This document shows, one piece after another, positions 16,749 through 23,501 of a DNA stretch of 37,567 nucleotides. Below the pieces are notes generated by a model. The model searched no databases, had not been told where the DNA came from, and was given only the letters and a program-made list of their open reading frames with translations. Location of the stretch: the NCBI GenBank assembly GCA_001803045.1, contig MHAR01000020.1:1-37567 (forward strand), in the 5' to 3' direction. Source of the DNA: Ignavibacteria bacterium RIFOXYB12_FULL_35_14. GTDB taxonomy: Bacteria; Bacteroidota; Ignavibacteria; Ignavibacteriales; Ignavibacteriaceae. Numbering within the stretch: position 1 is the stretch's first letter; every line of letters starts with the position of its first letter. The position numbers and the translations under genes were made by a program.

Positions 16749-18126
16749 AGATTATAGCCTTCCTGTAAACTGGTTCTGGGTTAAACTTGGTGATGTAGGT
16801 GAAGTCGTAGCGGGGGGAACTCCTTCAACAAAAGTGCATGAATATTTTGATGGTGAAATTGCCTGGATTACACCAGCTGATCTTACGGGATACAGAAATA
16901 AATATATTTCGAAAGGCAGAAGAAATATTTCGGAAGAAGGACTAAAAAATTCTTCAGCACGTTTAGTACCTAAAGATAGCATATTATTTTCATTCAGAGC
17001 TCCCATTGGTTACGTTGTTATTGCAGCTAATGAAATATCAACAAATCAAGGATTTAAGAATTTACTTCCAAATAAAAAGGTGGATAGTGAATTCGTTTAT
17101 TACTATCTGAAGTCTGCAAAGAGACTCGCAGAGGAGAATGCTTCAGGTACAACTTTTAAAGAAATATCAGCAAAGAATTTTTCAAGGCTTCCCATCCCAC
17201 TCCCGCCACTCCCCGAGCAGAAAAAAATTGTTGAGAAGATAGAAGAACTTTTCAGCCAATTGGACAGCGGAGTTGCTTCTCTTAAAAAAGCAAAAGAACA
17301 GTTGCGTATTTATCGGCAGAGCGTGCTGGCACATGCGTTAAGCGGGCGCTTGTTGCAAAAAGATGACATCTTTTCACATTCCGATAGCGTGCAGAAAGAT
17401 GTCATCTTTAGCGGGAAAGCAGCAGAACCACAATCAAATTATGCACCAATAAAGAGAGATGACATCTTTCACGAACGGGATAGCATTCCAAAAGATGTCA
17501 TCTCTAATGGTATCCAATTACCGGAAGGCCTGCCCGCCGAAGACTTGGCGAAGGCGGGTTGGAAATGGGTGAAGCTGGGTGAATTGATTTCACCTTCAAA
17601 AGAAAGATTTGAGCCTTTAGAAAATGATAATCAAAAATATATTGGGCTTGAACACATTGAAAAAGGGACAGGAAAGATTTTAGGAAATGAGAATTCTGAT
17701 ACAGTTAGAAGTACAAAAACAATTTTTAGCAAAGGAGACTTACTTTATGGAAAGCTGCGACCATATCTAAACAAAGTTACTATTGCTGAATTTAATGGTG
17801 TCTGCTCAACAGATATTCTAGTATTTAATAAGCGAGAGGGTTTATCAAATTCATTTTTAAAATACAGAATGCTAATGGAAGATTTTGTTAGTTATGCTCA
17901 AAACCATATGAGTGGAGTTCAACATCCAAGAATTAATTTTAAGTCTCTCTCAGAATATGATTTAATGTTGCCAAACTATAACCAACAAACCCAAATCGTA
18001 GAAGAAATAGAATCCCGCTTTGCGGGATCAGAAGCACTTGAAAAAGCGATAAATGATAGCTTAACAAAAGCAGAAACATTAAGACAAAGTATTTTGAAGA
18101 GAGCCTTTGAGGGGAAATTAGTTTAA
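16741..18126 (+). CDS. hsdS: Type I restriction specificity subunit HsdS with palindrome-encoded linker
   Basis: This 461-residue protein sets the DNA target of the methylase and restriction complexes. Target-recognition domain 1 spans about 1-150 (LPVNWFWVKLGDVG to FSRLPIPLPPLPEQ). The first conserved helix is about 158-205 (EQKKIVEKIEELFSQLD to AHALSGRLL). Domain 2 runs from about 274 to 405 (WKWVKLGEL to LMLPNYNQQTQ), and the second helix follows (LRQSILKRAFEGKLV at the end). The linker of about 68 residues is unusually long. Two copies of the REP-like palindrome encode residues 207-223 (KDDIFSHSDSVQKDVIF) and 239-255, both in the same frame. A third, unrelated palindrome encodes residues 264-273 and splits the LPEG-W motif. 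The gene has no strong ribosome site and begins inside the nuclease gene, so it is probably translated by coupling. Confidence 0.93.
   Translation: MNKDYSLPVNWFWVKLGDVGEVVAGGTPSTKVHEYFDGEIAWITPADLTGYRNKYISKGRRNISEEGLKNSSARLVPKDSILFSFRAPIGYVVIAANEISTNQGFKNLLPNKKVDSEFVYYYLKSAKRLAEENASGTTFKEISAKNFSRLPIPLPPLPEQKKIVEKIEELFSQLDSGVASLKKAKEQLRIYRQSVLAHALSGRLLQKDDIFSHSDSVQKDVIFSGKAAEPQSNYAPIKRDDIFHERDSIPKDVISNGIQLPEGLPAEDLAKAGWKWVKLGELISPSKERFEPLENDNQKYIGLEHIEKGTGKILGNENSDTVRSTKTIFSKGDLLYGKLRPYLNKVTIAEFNGVCSTDILVFNKREGLSNSFLKYRMLMEDFVSYAQNHMSGVQHPRINFKSLSEYDLMLPNYNQQTQIVEEIESRFAGSEALEKAINDSLTKAETLRQSILKRAFEGKLV
17359..17409. repeat. REP-like palindromic element, copy 3, inside hsdS
   Basis: The arms AAAGATGACATCTTT (17359-17373) and AAAGATGTCATCTTT (17395-17409) flank a 21-base spacer. 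The total of 51 bases is exactly 17 codons, read K-D-D-I-F at the left arm and K-D-V-I-F at the right, with no stop. The arms are identical to the copies around the RAYT gene. Confidence 0.9.
17455..17505. repeat. REP-like palindromic element, copy 4, inside hsdS, with compensated arms
   Basis: The left arm is AGAGATGACATCTTT (17455-17469) and the right arm AAAGATGTCATCTCT (17491-17505), with 21 bases between. Each arm differs from the consensus at one base, and the two changes are complementary, so the long 15-bp pairing is still perfect. The 51 bases again encode 17 residues in the same frame as copy 3. The two copies start 96 bases (32 codons) apart. Confidence 0.88.
17530..17559. repeat. 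30-bp palindromic insertion splitting the LPEG-W motif of hsdS
   Basis: CCCGCC (17533-17538) pairs with GGCGGG (17553-17558) around GAAGACTTGGCGAA. Removing 17530-17559 would join LPEG (260-263) to WKWVKLGEL (274 onward), the usual opening of a second recognition domain. The 10 extra residues LPAEDLAKAG therefore look like an in-frame insertion. The GC-rich bases contrast with the AT-rich surroundings. This is a different palindrome family from the GATGACATC element. Confidence 0.75.
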
Positions 18127-18127
18127 T

Positions 18128-18158
18128 TTCAACTACCGGGTATTTCTCGGTAGTTGAA
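18128..18158. terminator. Hairpin between hsdS and the RhuM-Fic gene
   Basis: TTCAACTACCG (18128-18138) and CGGTAGTTGAA (18148-18158) form a perfect 11-bp stem with a 9-base loop, two bases after the hsdS stop codon. No run of T follows, so it is not a classic Rho-independent terminator. It may act as an attenuator, an mRNA-stabilising hairpin, or another small palindromic element. Confidence 0.4.
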
Positions 18159-18177
18159 CTAAATATGATTAAATGAA

Positions 18178-19173
18178 ATGGAATCAAAAGGCGAAATTGT
18201 AATATATAGATCTCCCGAAGGTGAAACAGAACTTAGTGTTAATCTTAAGGAAGACACTGTTTGGTTAACTCCAACCCAAATGACAAAACTTTTTGAGAAA
18301 GCCCGGCCTACTATTTTAGAGCATATCAAAAATATTTATGAGGAAGCAGAACTTGATAGCACTTCAACTTGTCGGAAATTCCGACAAGTTCAAATTGAAG
18401 GAAATAGAAGTATAATACGCAATATTGACCATTATAATTTGGATGTAATTATCTCAGTCGGTTATAGAGTTAAATCAAAACGTGGTACCCAATTTCGTAT
18501 CTGGGCGAATAAAATTCTGAAAGAGTATCTTGTTAAAGGATATTCTTTAAATGAAAAAAGATTAAAAGAGCAAAGCGAAAAGGTAAAGGAGTTAGAAAAA
18601 TCTATTGAAGTTTTTAAGCGGGTAGCGGATAGTTTTCAGTTAAAGCAGGACGAATTTACAGGCATTTTAAAAGTAATTTCAGATTATACTTATGCACTCG
18701 ATATACTTGACCAATATGACCATCAAAAATTAAAATTGGGAAGAATTGAAAGAAAAGAAGAATATAAAATCAGTTATAAGGATTCTGCAAAACTAATAAC
18801 GAATCTTAAAAATAAATTTGGCGGTTCTGGATTATTCGGAAAAGAAAAGAACGAATCGTTCAGAAGTACAATCGGCACAATTTATCAGACATTCAATAAA
18901 AAAGAACTTTATCCAAGTCTCGAAGAAAAGGCAGCAATGCTTCTCTACCTTACGATAAAAAATCATTCCTTTATTGATGGTAACAAAAGAATAGGTGCTG
19001 CTTTATTTTTAATGTATCTGAGCAAAAACAGTTTTCTCTACGGAACTAGCGGCGAAAAAAGAATTGCCGATAATGCCTTAGTTGCACTATGTTTAATGAT
19101 AGCGGCAAGCAATCCGAAAGAAAAAGATATAATTGTGAAAGTAGTTGTAAACCTTATAAACAAAAATAACTGA
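18178..19173 (+). CDS. RhuM family protein with C-terminal Fic/Doc domain
   Basis: This 331-residue protein has a RhuM-type N-terminal half, with VWLTPTQMTKLFE (28-40), TCRKFRQVQIEG (64-75) and HYNLDVIISVGYRVKSKRGT (85-104). A coiled stretch spans about 120-160. The C-terminal Fic/Doc domain carries the catalytic motif HSFIDGNKR (263-271). Fic domains with this motif typically AMPylate or phosphorylate a target protein, and Doc members act as toxins. RhuM-Fic proteins are familiar passengers of type I restriction operons, where a protective or abortive role is suspected but not proven. The gene ends one base before the hsdM start, so expression is coupled to the methylase. Codons 63-71 are covered by a perfect 25-base palindrome. 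Confidence 0.88.
   Translation: MESKGEIVIYRSPEGETELSVNLKEDTVWLTPTQMTKLFEKARPTILEHIKNIYEEAELDSTSTCRKFRQVQIEGNRSIIRNIDHYNLDVIISVGYRVKSKRGTQFRIWANKILKEYLVKGYSLNEKRLKEQSEKVKELEKSIEVFKRVADSFQLKQDEFTGILKVISDYTYALDILDQYDHQKLKLGRIERKEEYKISYKDSAKLITNLKNKFGGSGLFGKEKNESFRSTIGTIYQTFNKKELYPSLEEKAAMLLYLTIKNHSFIDGNKRIGAALFLMYLSKNSFLYGTSGEKRIADNALVALCLMIAASNPKEKDIIVKVVVNLINKNN
18366..18390. repeat. Perfect 25-base palindrome inside the RhuM coding region
   Basis: AACTTGTCGGAA (18366-18377) and TTCCGACAAGTT (18379-18390) are exact reverse complements around a single A. The stretch encodes the family motif T-C-R-K-F-R-Q-V. Either the codons have been shaped into a palindrome or a palindromic element has settled where its translation suits the protein. 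It is distinct from the hsdS palindromes. Confidence 0.7.
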
Positions 19174-19174
19174 T

Positions 19175-20638
19175 ATGACAACAGCATCAATAGTCCAGCG
19201 CGTTTGGAATTACTGCAATACATTAAGAGACGATGGAGTTAGCTACGGCGATTATGTAGAACAGCTTACATATCTTCTCTTTCTCAAAATGGCGGATGAA
19301 TATTCTAAACCGCCATACAACAGAGATATTCAGATTCCTAAAAAACTCAATTGGGAAAGCTTACAAAATAAAAGCGGGGCAGAGCTTGAAGTTCATTATA
19401 TAAAAATCTTAAATGAGCTTGGTAAAGAAAAAGGAATGATAGGTGAAATATTCTTCAAATCACAAAATAAAATTCAGGATCCGGCAAAGCTTTACAAACT
19501 CATTCAATTGATTGATGATGAAAACTGGGTTGTGCTCGGCGCTGATGTTAAAGGTGATATTTATGAAGGTTTGCTGGAGAAAAATGCTGAGGATACAAAA
19601 TCTGGTGCGGGTCAATATTTTACTCCGCGCTCTCTGATAAAAGCGATGGTTGAATGCATTAGACCGGAACCAAAGAAAACCATTGCCGATCCAGCTTGTG
19701 GTACTGGTGGATTCTTTCTCGCCGCTTATGATTTTATTTCCGATGAAAAGAAATTCACATTGGATAAATCGGAAAAAGAGTTTCTTAAATTTAAAACTTT
19801 CCGCGGTTGGGAAATTGTGCCAAATGCAGCGCGGCTTTGTCTGATGAATTTGTACCTTCACAATATTGGCGATTTGAACAGCGAACCGCCGATTGAGAGA
19901 GCAGACAGTTTGCTTGCTTCGCCATCTCAAAAATTTGATTTTGTGTTGACAAATCCTCCATTTGGTAAGAAAAGCAGTATTACAATTTCAAACGAGGATG
20001 GGACCCAAAGTAAAGAAACTCTTACTTATGAAAGGCAGGATTTCTGGACAACGACATCTAACAAACAATTAAATTTTGTCCAGCATGTTCGCTCCATGTT
20101 AAAAGCAGATGGTAAAGCCGCAGTGGTTGTTCCGGATAATGTTTTATTCGAAGGCGGGGCAGGGGAAACCGTAAGAAAAGAATTGCTGAAAAGTACAGAC
20201 TTCCATACAATATTAAGATTACCGACAGGAATATTTTATGCTCAGGGAGTAAAAGCAAATGTAATTTTCTTTGATAACAAACCCGCAGCTAAAACTGCAT
20301 GGACAAAGGGTGTATGGATTTATGATCTTCGCACAAACATTCACTTCACATTAAAAACTCAACAAATGAAATATGTTGATTTGAAAGATTTTGTTGAGCG
20401 TTACAATCCAAATAACAGATTCAAGAGAAAAGAGACAGAGCGGTTTAAGAAATTTACTTACGATGAAATCATTGCAAGAGACAAAACCAATCTTGATATT
20501 TTTTGGCTAAAAGATGAGAGTCTTGGAGATATGGAAAACCTTCCTGCTCCGGATATCCTCGCATTGGAAATAATTGAAAATGTTGAAGCAGGACTTGCAA
20601 GTTTTAAAGAAATTGTTGAGGGATTAAATGGGAAGTGA
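19175..20638 (+). CDS. hsdM: Type I restriction-modification DNA adenine methylase HsdM
   Basis: This 487-residue N6-adenine methyltransferase subunit modifies the host site and forms the M2S core with HsdS. The N-terminal helical HsdM_N region spans about 1-135 (IVQRVWNYCNTLRDDGVSYG). The AdoMet site is ADPACGTGGFF (171-181), and the catalytic NPPF motif is 260-263. SGAGQYFTPR (143-152) and LPTGIFYAQGVKANVIFF (late in the domain) are typical of the family. It starts one base after the RhuM-Fic stop, without its own strong ribosome site. Placing hsdM last, behind hsdR and hsdS, is unusual compared with many operons where it is upstream of hsdS. A REP-like element follows 24 bp after the stop. 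Confidence 0.95.
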   Translation: MTTASIVQRVWNYCNTLRDDGVSYGDYVEQLTYLLFLKMADEYSKPPYNRDIQIPKKLNWESLQNKSGAELEVHYIKILNELGKEKGMIGEIFFKSQNKIQDPAKLYKLIQLIDDENWVVLGADVKGDIYEGLLEKNAEDTKSGAGQYFTPRSLIKAMVECIRPEPKKTIADPACGTGGFFLAAYDFISDEKKFTLDKSEKEFLKFKTFRGWEIVPNAARLCLMNLYLHNIGDLNSEPPIERADSLLASPSQKFDFVLTNPPFGKKSSITISNEDGTQSKETLTYERQDFWTTTSNKQLNFVQHVRSMLKADGKAAVVVPDNVLFEGGAGETVRKELLKSTDFHTILRLPTGIFYAQGVKANVIFFDNKPAAKTAWTKGVWIYDLRTNIHFTLKTQQMKYVDLKDFVERYNPNNRFKRKETERFKKFTYDEIIARDKTNLDIFWLKDESLGDMENLPAPDILALEIIENVEAGLASFKEIVEGLNGK

Positions 20639-20661
20639 TTGAAATAAAATTCCATCATAAG

Positions 20662-20713
20662 AAAGATGACATCTTTTCACGTTTTGAACTACATACTGAA
20701 AGATGTCATCTTT
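20662..20713. repeat. REP-like palindromic element, copy 5
   Basis: The arms AAAGATGACATCTTT (20662-20676) and AAAGATGTCATCTTT (20699-20713) flank a 22-base spacer beginning TCACGTT. The orientation is the same as copies 1-4. It lies between the convergent ends of hsdM and the dedA remnant, so it may also serve as a bidirectional transcript-end hairpin. Confidence 0.88.
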
Positions 20714-20724
20714 AAGCTGCAGCA

Positions 20725-20820
20725 TTACTTCTTCTTCAGAAACTTATGTCTTACAAATTCCGAGATTGCCGGGATGACTGAGATTACAACTATCACCACA
20801 ATCACTAACGAAAAGTTTTT
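20725..20820 (-). pseudogene. Orphan 3' end of a second dedA-like gene
   Basis: Read on the minus strand, the bases encode KNFSLVIVVIVVISVIPAIS followed by EFVRHKFLKKK and a stop. The intact DedA ends KNNFSWVIVVIIFLSILPGI followed by IEYIRHKMQKA, so this is a clear homologue of the last ~31 residues. It lies one base beyond the intact gene's stop, in a different frame. It is best explained as the surviving tail of a paralogue or replaced allele; the sequence differences show it is not a fresh duplication. Confidence 0.75.
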
Positions 20821-20821
20821 T

Positions 20822-21478
20822 CTACTCCTCCGGATTTAGTTTTGCTTTCTGCATTTTATGCCGAATGTATTCAATTATTCCCGGCAGGATTGACAGAAAG
20901 ATGATAACAACAATCACCCACGAGAAATTATTTTTCACAAAATCAAGATTACCGAAAAAGAAACCGCCGTAAATAAAGATTGCAACCCAGCCAATTCCAC
21001 CAACCACATTGTAGGTAATAAATTTTGAGTAAGTCATGCTGCCAACTCCTGCTACGAATGGTGCAAATGTTCTCACAATTGGAACAAACCTCGCTATGAT
21101 TATTGTTTTGCCGCCGTATTTCTCATAGAACTGATGGGTTTTATCAATATGCTCCTTCTTTAGAAAAGGTATTTTCCAATTGAATATTTTCATGCCGATG
21201 TAGTGTCCAATCCAATAATTAACCGTATCACCAAGCACTGCAGCTACAGATAAAATGAAAAACAAAAGATGAACGTTAAATGAACCCTTTGCTGCAAATG
21301 TACCTGCAGCGAAAAGCAGCGAATCTCCAGGTAAAAAAGGAGTGAACACAAAACCGGTTTCAGCAAAAATTACTGCAAATAAGATTGAATAGGTTAGTGT
21401 CCCATATTGCAAAATAAGTTCGTGTAAATGAACATCTAAGTGTAAAAATAGATCAATAAGTTTTGAAATATATTCCAT
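20822..21478 (-). CDS. DedA family membrane protein
   Basis: This 218-residue polytopic membrane protein has the DedA/SNARE-associated signatures. FTPFLPGDSLLFAAGTFAAKG (about 47-67, with the family's E-x-G and PG-D features), YEKYGGKTIIIARFVPIVRTFAPFVAG (about 118-144) and a final membrane helix are visible. Several bacterial DedA proteins recycle undecaprenyl phosphate or other lipid carriers across the inner membrane; which lipid applies here is unknown. The gene is convergent with the restriction operon. A second dedA-like tail follows its stop after a single base, which marks the edge of the rearranged region. The upstream gap of 165 bases to the symporter gene contains an imperfect inverted repeat. 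Confidence 0.92.
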   Translation of the reverse strand: MEYISKLIDLFLHLDVHLHELILQYGTLTYSILFAVIFAETGFVFTPFLPGDSLLFAAGTFAAKGSFNVHLLFFILSVAAVLGDTVNYWIGHYIGMKIFNWKIPFLKKEHIDKTHQFYEKYGGKTIIIARFVPIVRTFAPFVAGVGSMTYSKFITYNVVGGIGWVAIFIYGGFFFGNLDFVKNNFSWVIVVIIFLSILPGIIEYIRHKMQKAKLNPEE

Positions 21479-21523
21479 TATTCTTTCTTAGCGATTTAGC
21501 TCACGCAGAATGTTAAAATTTAT

Positions 21524-21591
21524 TTCTTAATCCTTTTCTTAATCTACATAAAAGATTTAACAACAAGTTAGATTAAGATTATGATTAAGAT
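21524..21591. repeat. Imperfect inverted repeat of CTTAATC units
   Basis: The left arm TTCTTAATCCTTTTCTTAATCT (21524-21545) pairs with 21570-21591 (AGATTAAGATTATGATTAAG onward), with mismatches mainly in the four-base middle. Further GATTAAG units follow to about 21597. It sits between the symporter's stop side and the dedA start, where it could end the symporter transcript or form part of the dedA leader. Confidence 0.5.
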
Positions 21592-21643
21592 TAAGAAAAA
21601 TTTCCAGTAATAACTGCGTACCGCTTGTTAGTGAATTAAAACT

Positions 21644-22978
21644 TTATTTATCAAGATTTCCTTGCCAGAGATATTCATCCGTTTCTTTAACAATAATTTT
21701 ATTTAAGAAAATCAAGGAAATCAAATTAGGTATTGCCATTAATGCATTTGTAATATCTGCAAAAGACCAAACGGCTTTAAGTGAAAGCACCGATCCTATC
21801 ATTACGAAACCAACCCAGATCCATCTGTATGGTTTGGTTATTTTAGTTCCGAACAAATACTCTGCCGCTTTTTCTCCATAGTATGACCAGCCTAAAATGG
21901 TTGAAAATACAAATGTTAGAAGACCTACCGTTAAAATAATTGGACCAATAATCGGTAAATCGGAAAAAGCTGCTTTGGTTAATGATGCTCCATTTAATCC
22001 ATTTATCCATTCATTGGAATTTACGATAACAATTCCAGTTAAAGCACAGACAATAACAGTATCCCAAAAAGTTCCTGTTGAGGAAACTAATGCCTGGCGG
22101 ACAGGATTTTTGGTTTGTGCTGCTGCCGCTACAATCGGAGCACTTCCTAGACCGGATTCATTAGAAAATAATCCTCGCGAAATTCCAAATCGAATTGCTT
22201 CTTTAACTCCTGCACCAACAAATCCGCCGAGCATAGCATGACCTGTGAAAGCACTTTCAAAAATTAATTTTATTGTGGCTGGGATTGAAGATACATTCAG
22301 AATTAATATTATTAAGCAGCCCAGCACATAAAAGATTGCCATGAAGGGAACAAGTCTTTCGCATACTTTTGCAATCGATTTAATTCCTCCAATGATTACG
22401 ATTGCGGTTAAAACAGTGAGAATAACTCCCGTTATCCATGGAGAAATTTGAAAGGTTTCATTTACTAAGTGAGAAATAGAATTTGCCTGGACCATGTTAC
22501 CAATTCCAAATGCAGTAACTGAAGTAAATGCAGCAAAAAGAATTGCAAGGAATTTGTTGTTCATACCTTTTTCTAAAACATACATTGGTCCGCCTGCCAT
22601 CAAACCATCTTTTGTTGTTACACGATATTTTACTGAAAGAAGAGCTTCAGAATATTTAGTTGCAATTCCAAAAACGCCGGTTAGCCACATCCATAAAACA
22701 GCTCCGGGACCACCGCTTGCAACGGCAGTGGCAACACCAACTATATTGCCGGTTCCAATAGTGGCGGCTAATGCTGTTGTCATTGCACCAAATTGGCTTA
22801 TATCTCCTTCACCTTCTTTATTTCTGCCGAAAGAAATTTTTATTGCCTTTCCTATAAATCGTTGAATGAATTTTAGACGAATAGTGAGAAAAATATGTGT
22901 ACCAAAAAGAAGTACAAGCAACGGAATTCCCCAAACCCAATCGCTTATTTGACCAAGTAGATTTTCAAAACCTTGCAT
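21644..22978 (-). CDS. AGCS family amino acid:sodium symporter
   Basis: This 444-residue inner-membrane transporter probably imports alanine or glycine with sodium. Family signatures include ATIGTGNIVGVATAVASGGPG (about 72-92), with the residues that line the substrate and sodium sites, and GLFSNESGLGSAPIVAAAAQ (about 269-288). About 10-11 hydrophobic segments are visible, and the length fits the family. ATG 22978 opens MQGFENLLGQISDWVWG, a normal N-terminus for this group. It lies upstream of dedA on the same strand with a 165-base gap, so co-transcription is possible but not clear. Confidence 0.92.
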   Translation of the reverse strand: MQGFENLLGQISDWVWGIPLLVLLFGTHIFLTIRLKFIQRFIGKAIKISFGRNKEGEGDISQFGAMTTALAATIGTGNIVGVATAVASGGPGAVLWMWLTGVFGIATKYSEALLSVKYRVTTKDGLMAGGPMYVLEKGMNNKFLAILFAAFTSVTAFGIGNMVQANSISHLVNETFQISPWITGVILTVLTAIVIIGGIKSIAKVCERLVPFMAIFYVLGCLIILILNVSSIPATIKLIFESAFTGHAMLGGFVGAGVKEAIRFGISRGLFSNESGLGSAPIVAAAAQTKNPVRQALVSSTGTFWDTVIVCALTGIVIVNSNEWINGLNGASLTKAAFSDLPIIGPIILTVGLLTFVFSTILGWSYYGEKAAEYLFGTKITKPYRWIWVGFVMIGSVLSLKAVWSFADITNALMAIPNLISLIFLNKIIVKETDEYLWQGNLDK

Positions 22979-23501
22979 AGAATAAAATTCTTATTGTGAT
23001 TTATTTTAGGGCAAAAGATAAACTTATTTTTCTAAAAAGAATAATGATTTGAAGTAGAATTAATACATTGTTTCATTTCTGCCCAAAACAAATTAACTCA
23101 CTTATTGTCGGGAAGTCAGTACATTTTTATCTCTTGACAGGACAATTAATTAAAAGTTAGCTAGGATGAGTTCGATATGATTTTAAAATGTTAAATATCT
23201 TCAGCCAAATGACAAATTCATCATAACCAAAAACATTTTAAACACCAATGCTTTTATCAATTAATAAGCAGCTCTCTTACACCGCATAAATTGTCGGTAG
23301 GATTTATTTCTTGATAATAGTAAAGAAATTTTCACAAGTAAGAAAATCTAAGATTGCACGTTTTATTATTGGTGTTGAGAAGAAAAAATATTTCCTTTAA
23401 TTCATTGAAAGCCGATCTTTCTTACTCACAACTATAGTTTTCAATGGCACATTTTATGTTAATCAAGTCTTATTTTTTAGAGAAGATTCATAGTTAATCC
23501 C
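22979..23501. other. Divergent intergenic region between symporter and nfnA
   Basis: These 523 AT-rich bases hold no gene I can support; all frames break quickly. The region must carry the promoters of the leftward symporter and the rightward nfnA. The only recognisable element is a weak sigma-54-like site at 23445-23459. A TTGACA near 23135 lacks a good partner -10 box. Confidence 0.4.
23445..23459 (+). promoter_or_regulatory. Weak sigma-54-like -24/-12 site upstream of nfnA
   Basis: TGGCACATTTTATGT has a perfect -24 box (TGGCAC) but ATGT where TTGC is expected. The predicted start near 23471 would give a leader of about 31 bases, the same as at the two better sites at 32189 and 33525. Confidence 0.3.

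Noticed and set aside
14191-17505. CRISPR array as an explanation for the regularly repeated 15-mers
   Set aside because: Repeats are palindromic pairs, irregularly spaced, lie inside genes and surround a RAYT; no spacers of uniform size and no cas genes are present.
21897-22865. Plus-strand frames of 114 and 123 codons within the symporter gene
   Set aside because: They are complementary to conserved AGCS coding sequence, so they are shadows.
23135-23160. TTGACA as a sigma-70 promoter for nfnA
   Set aside because: No good -10 box stands at the right distance, and it is over 300 bases from the start codon.
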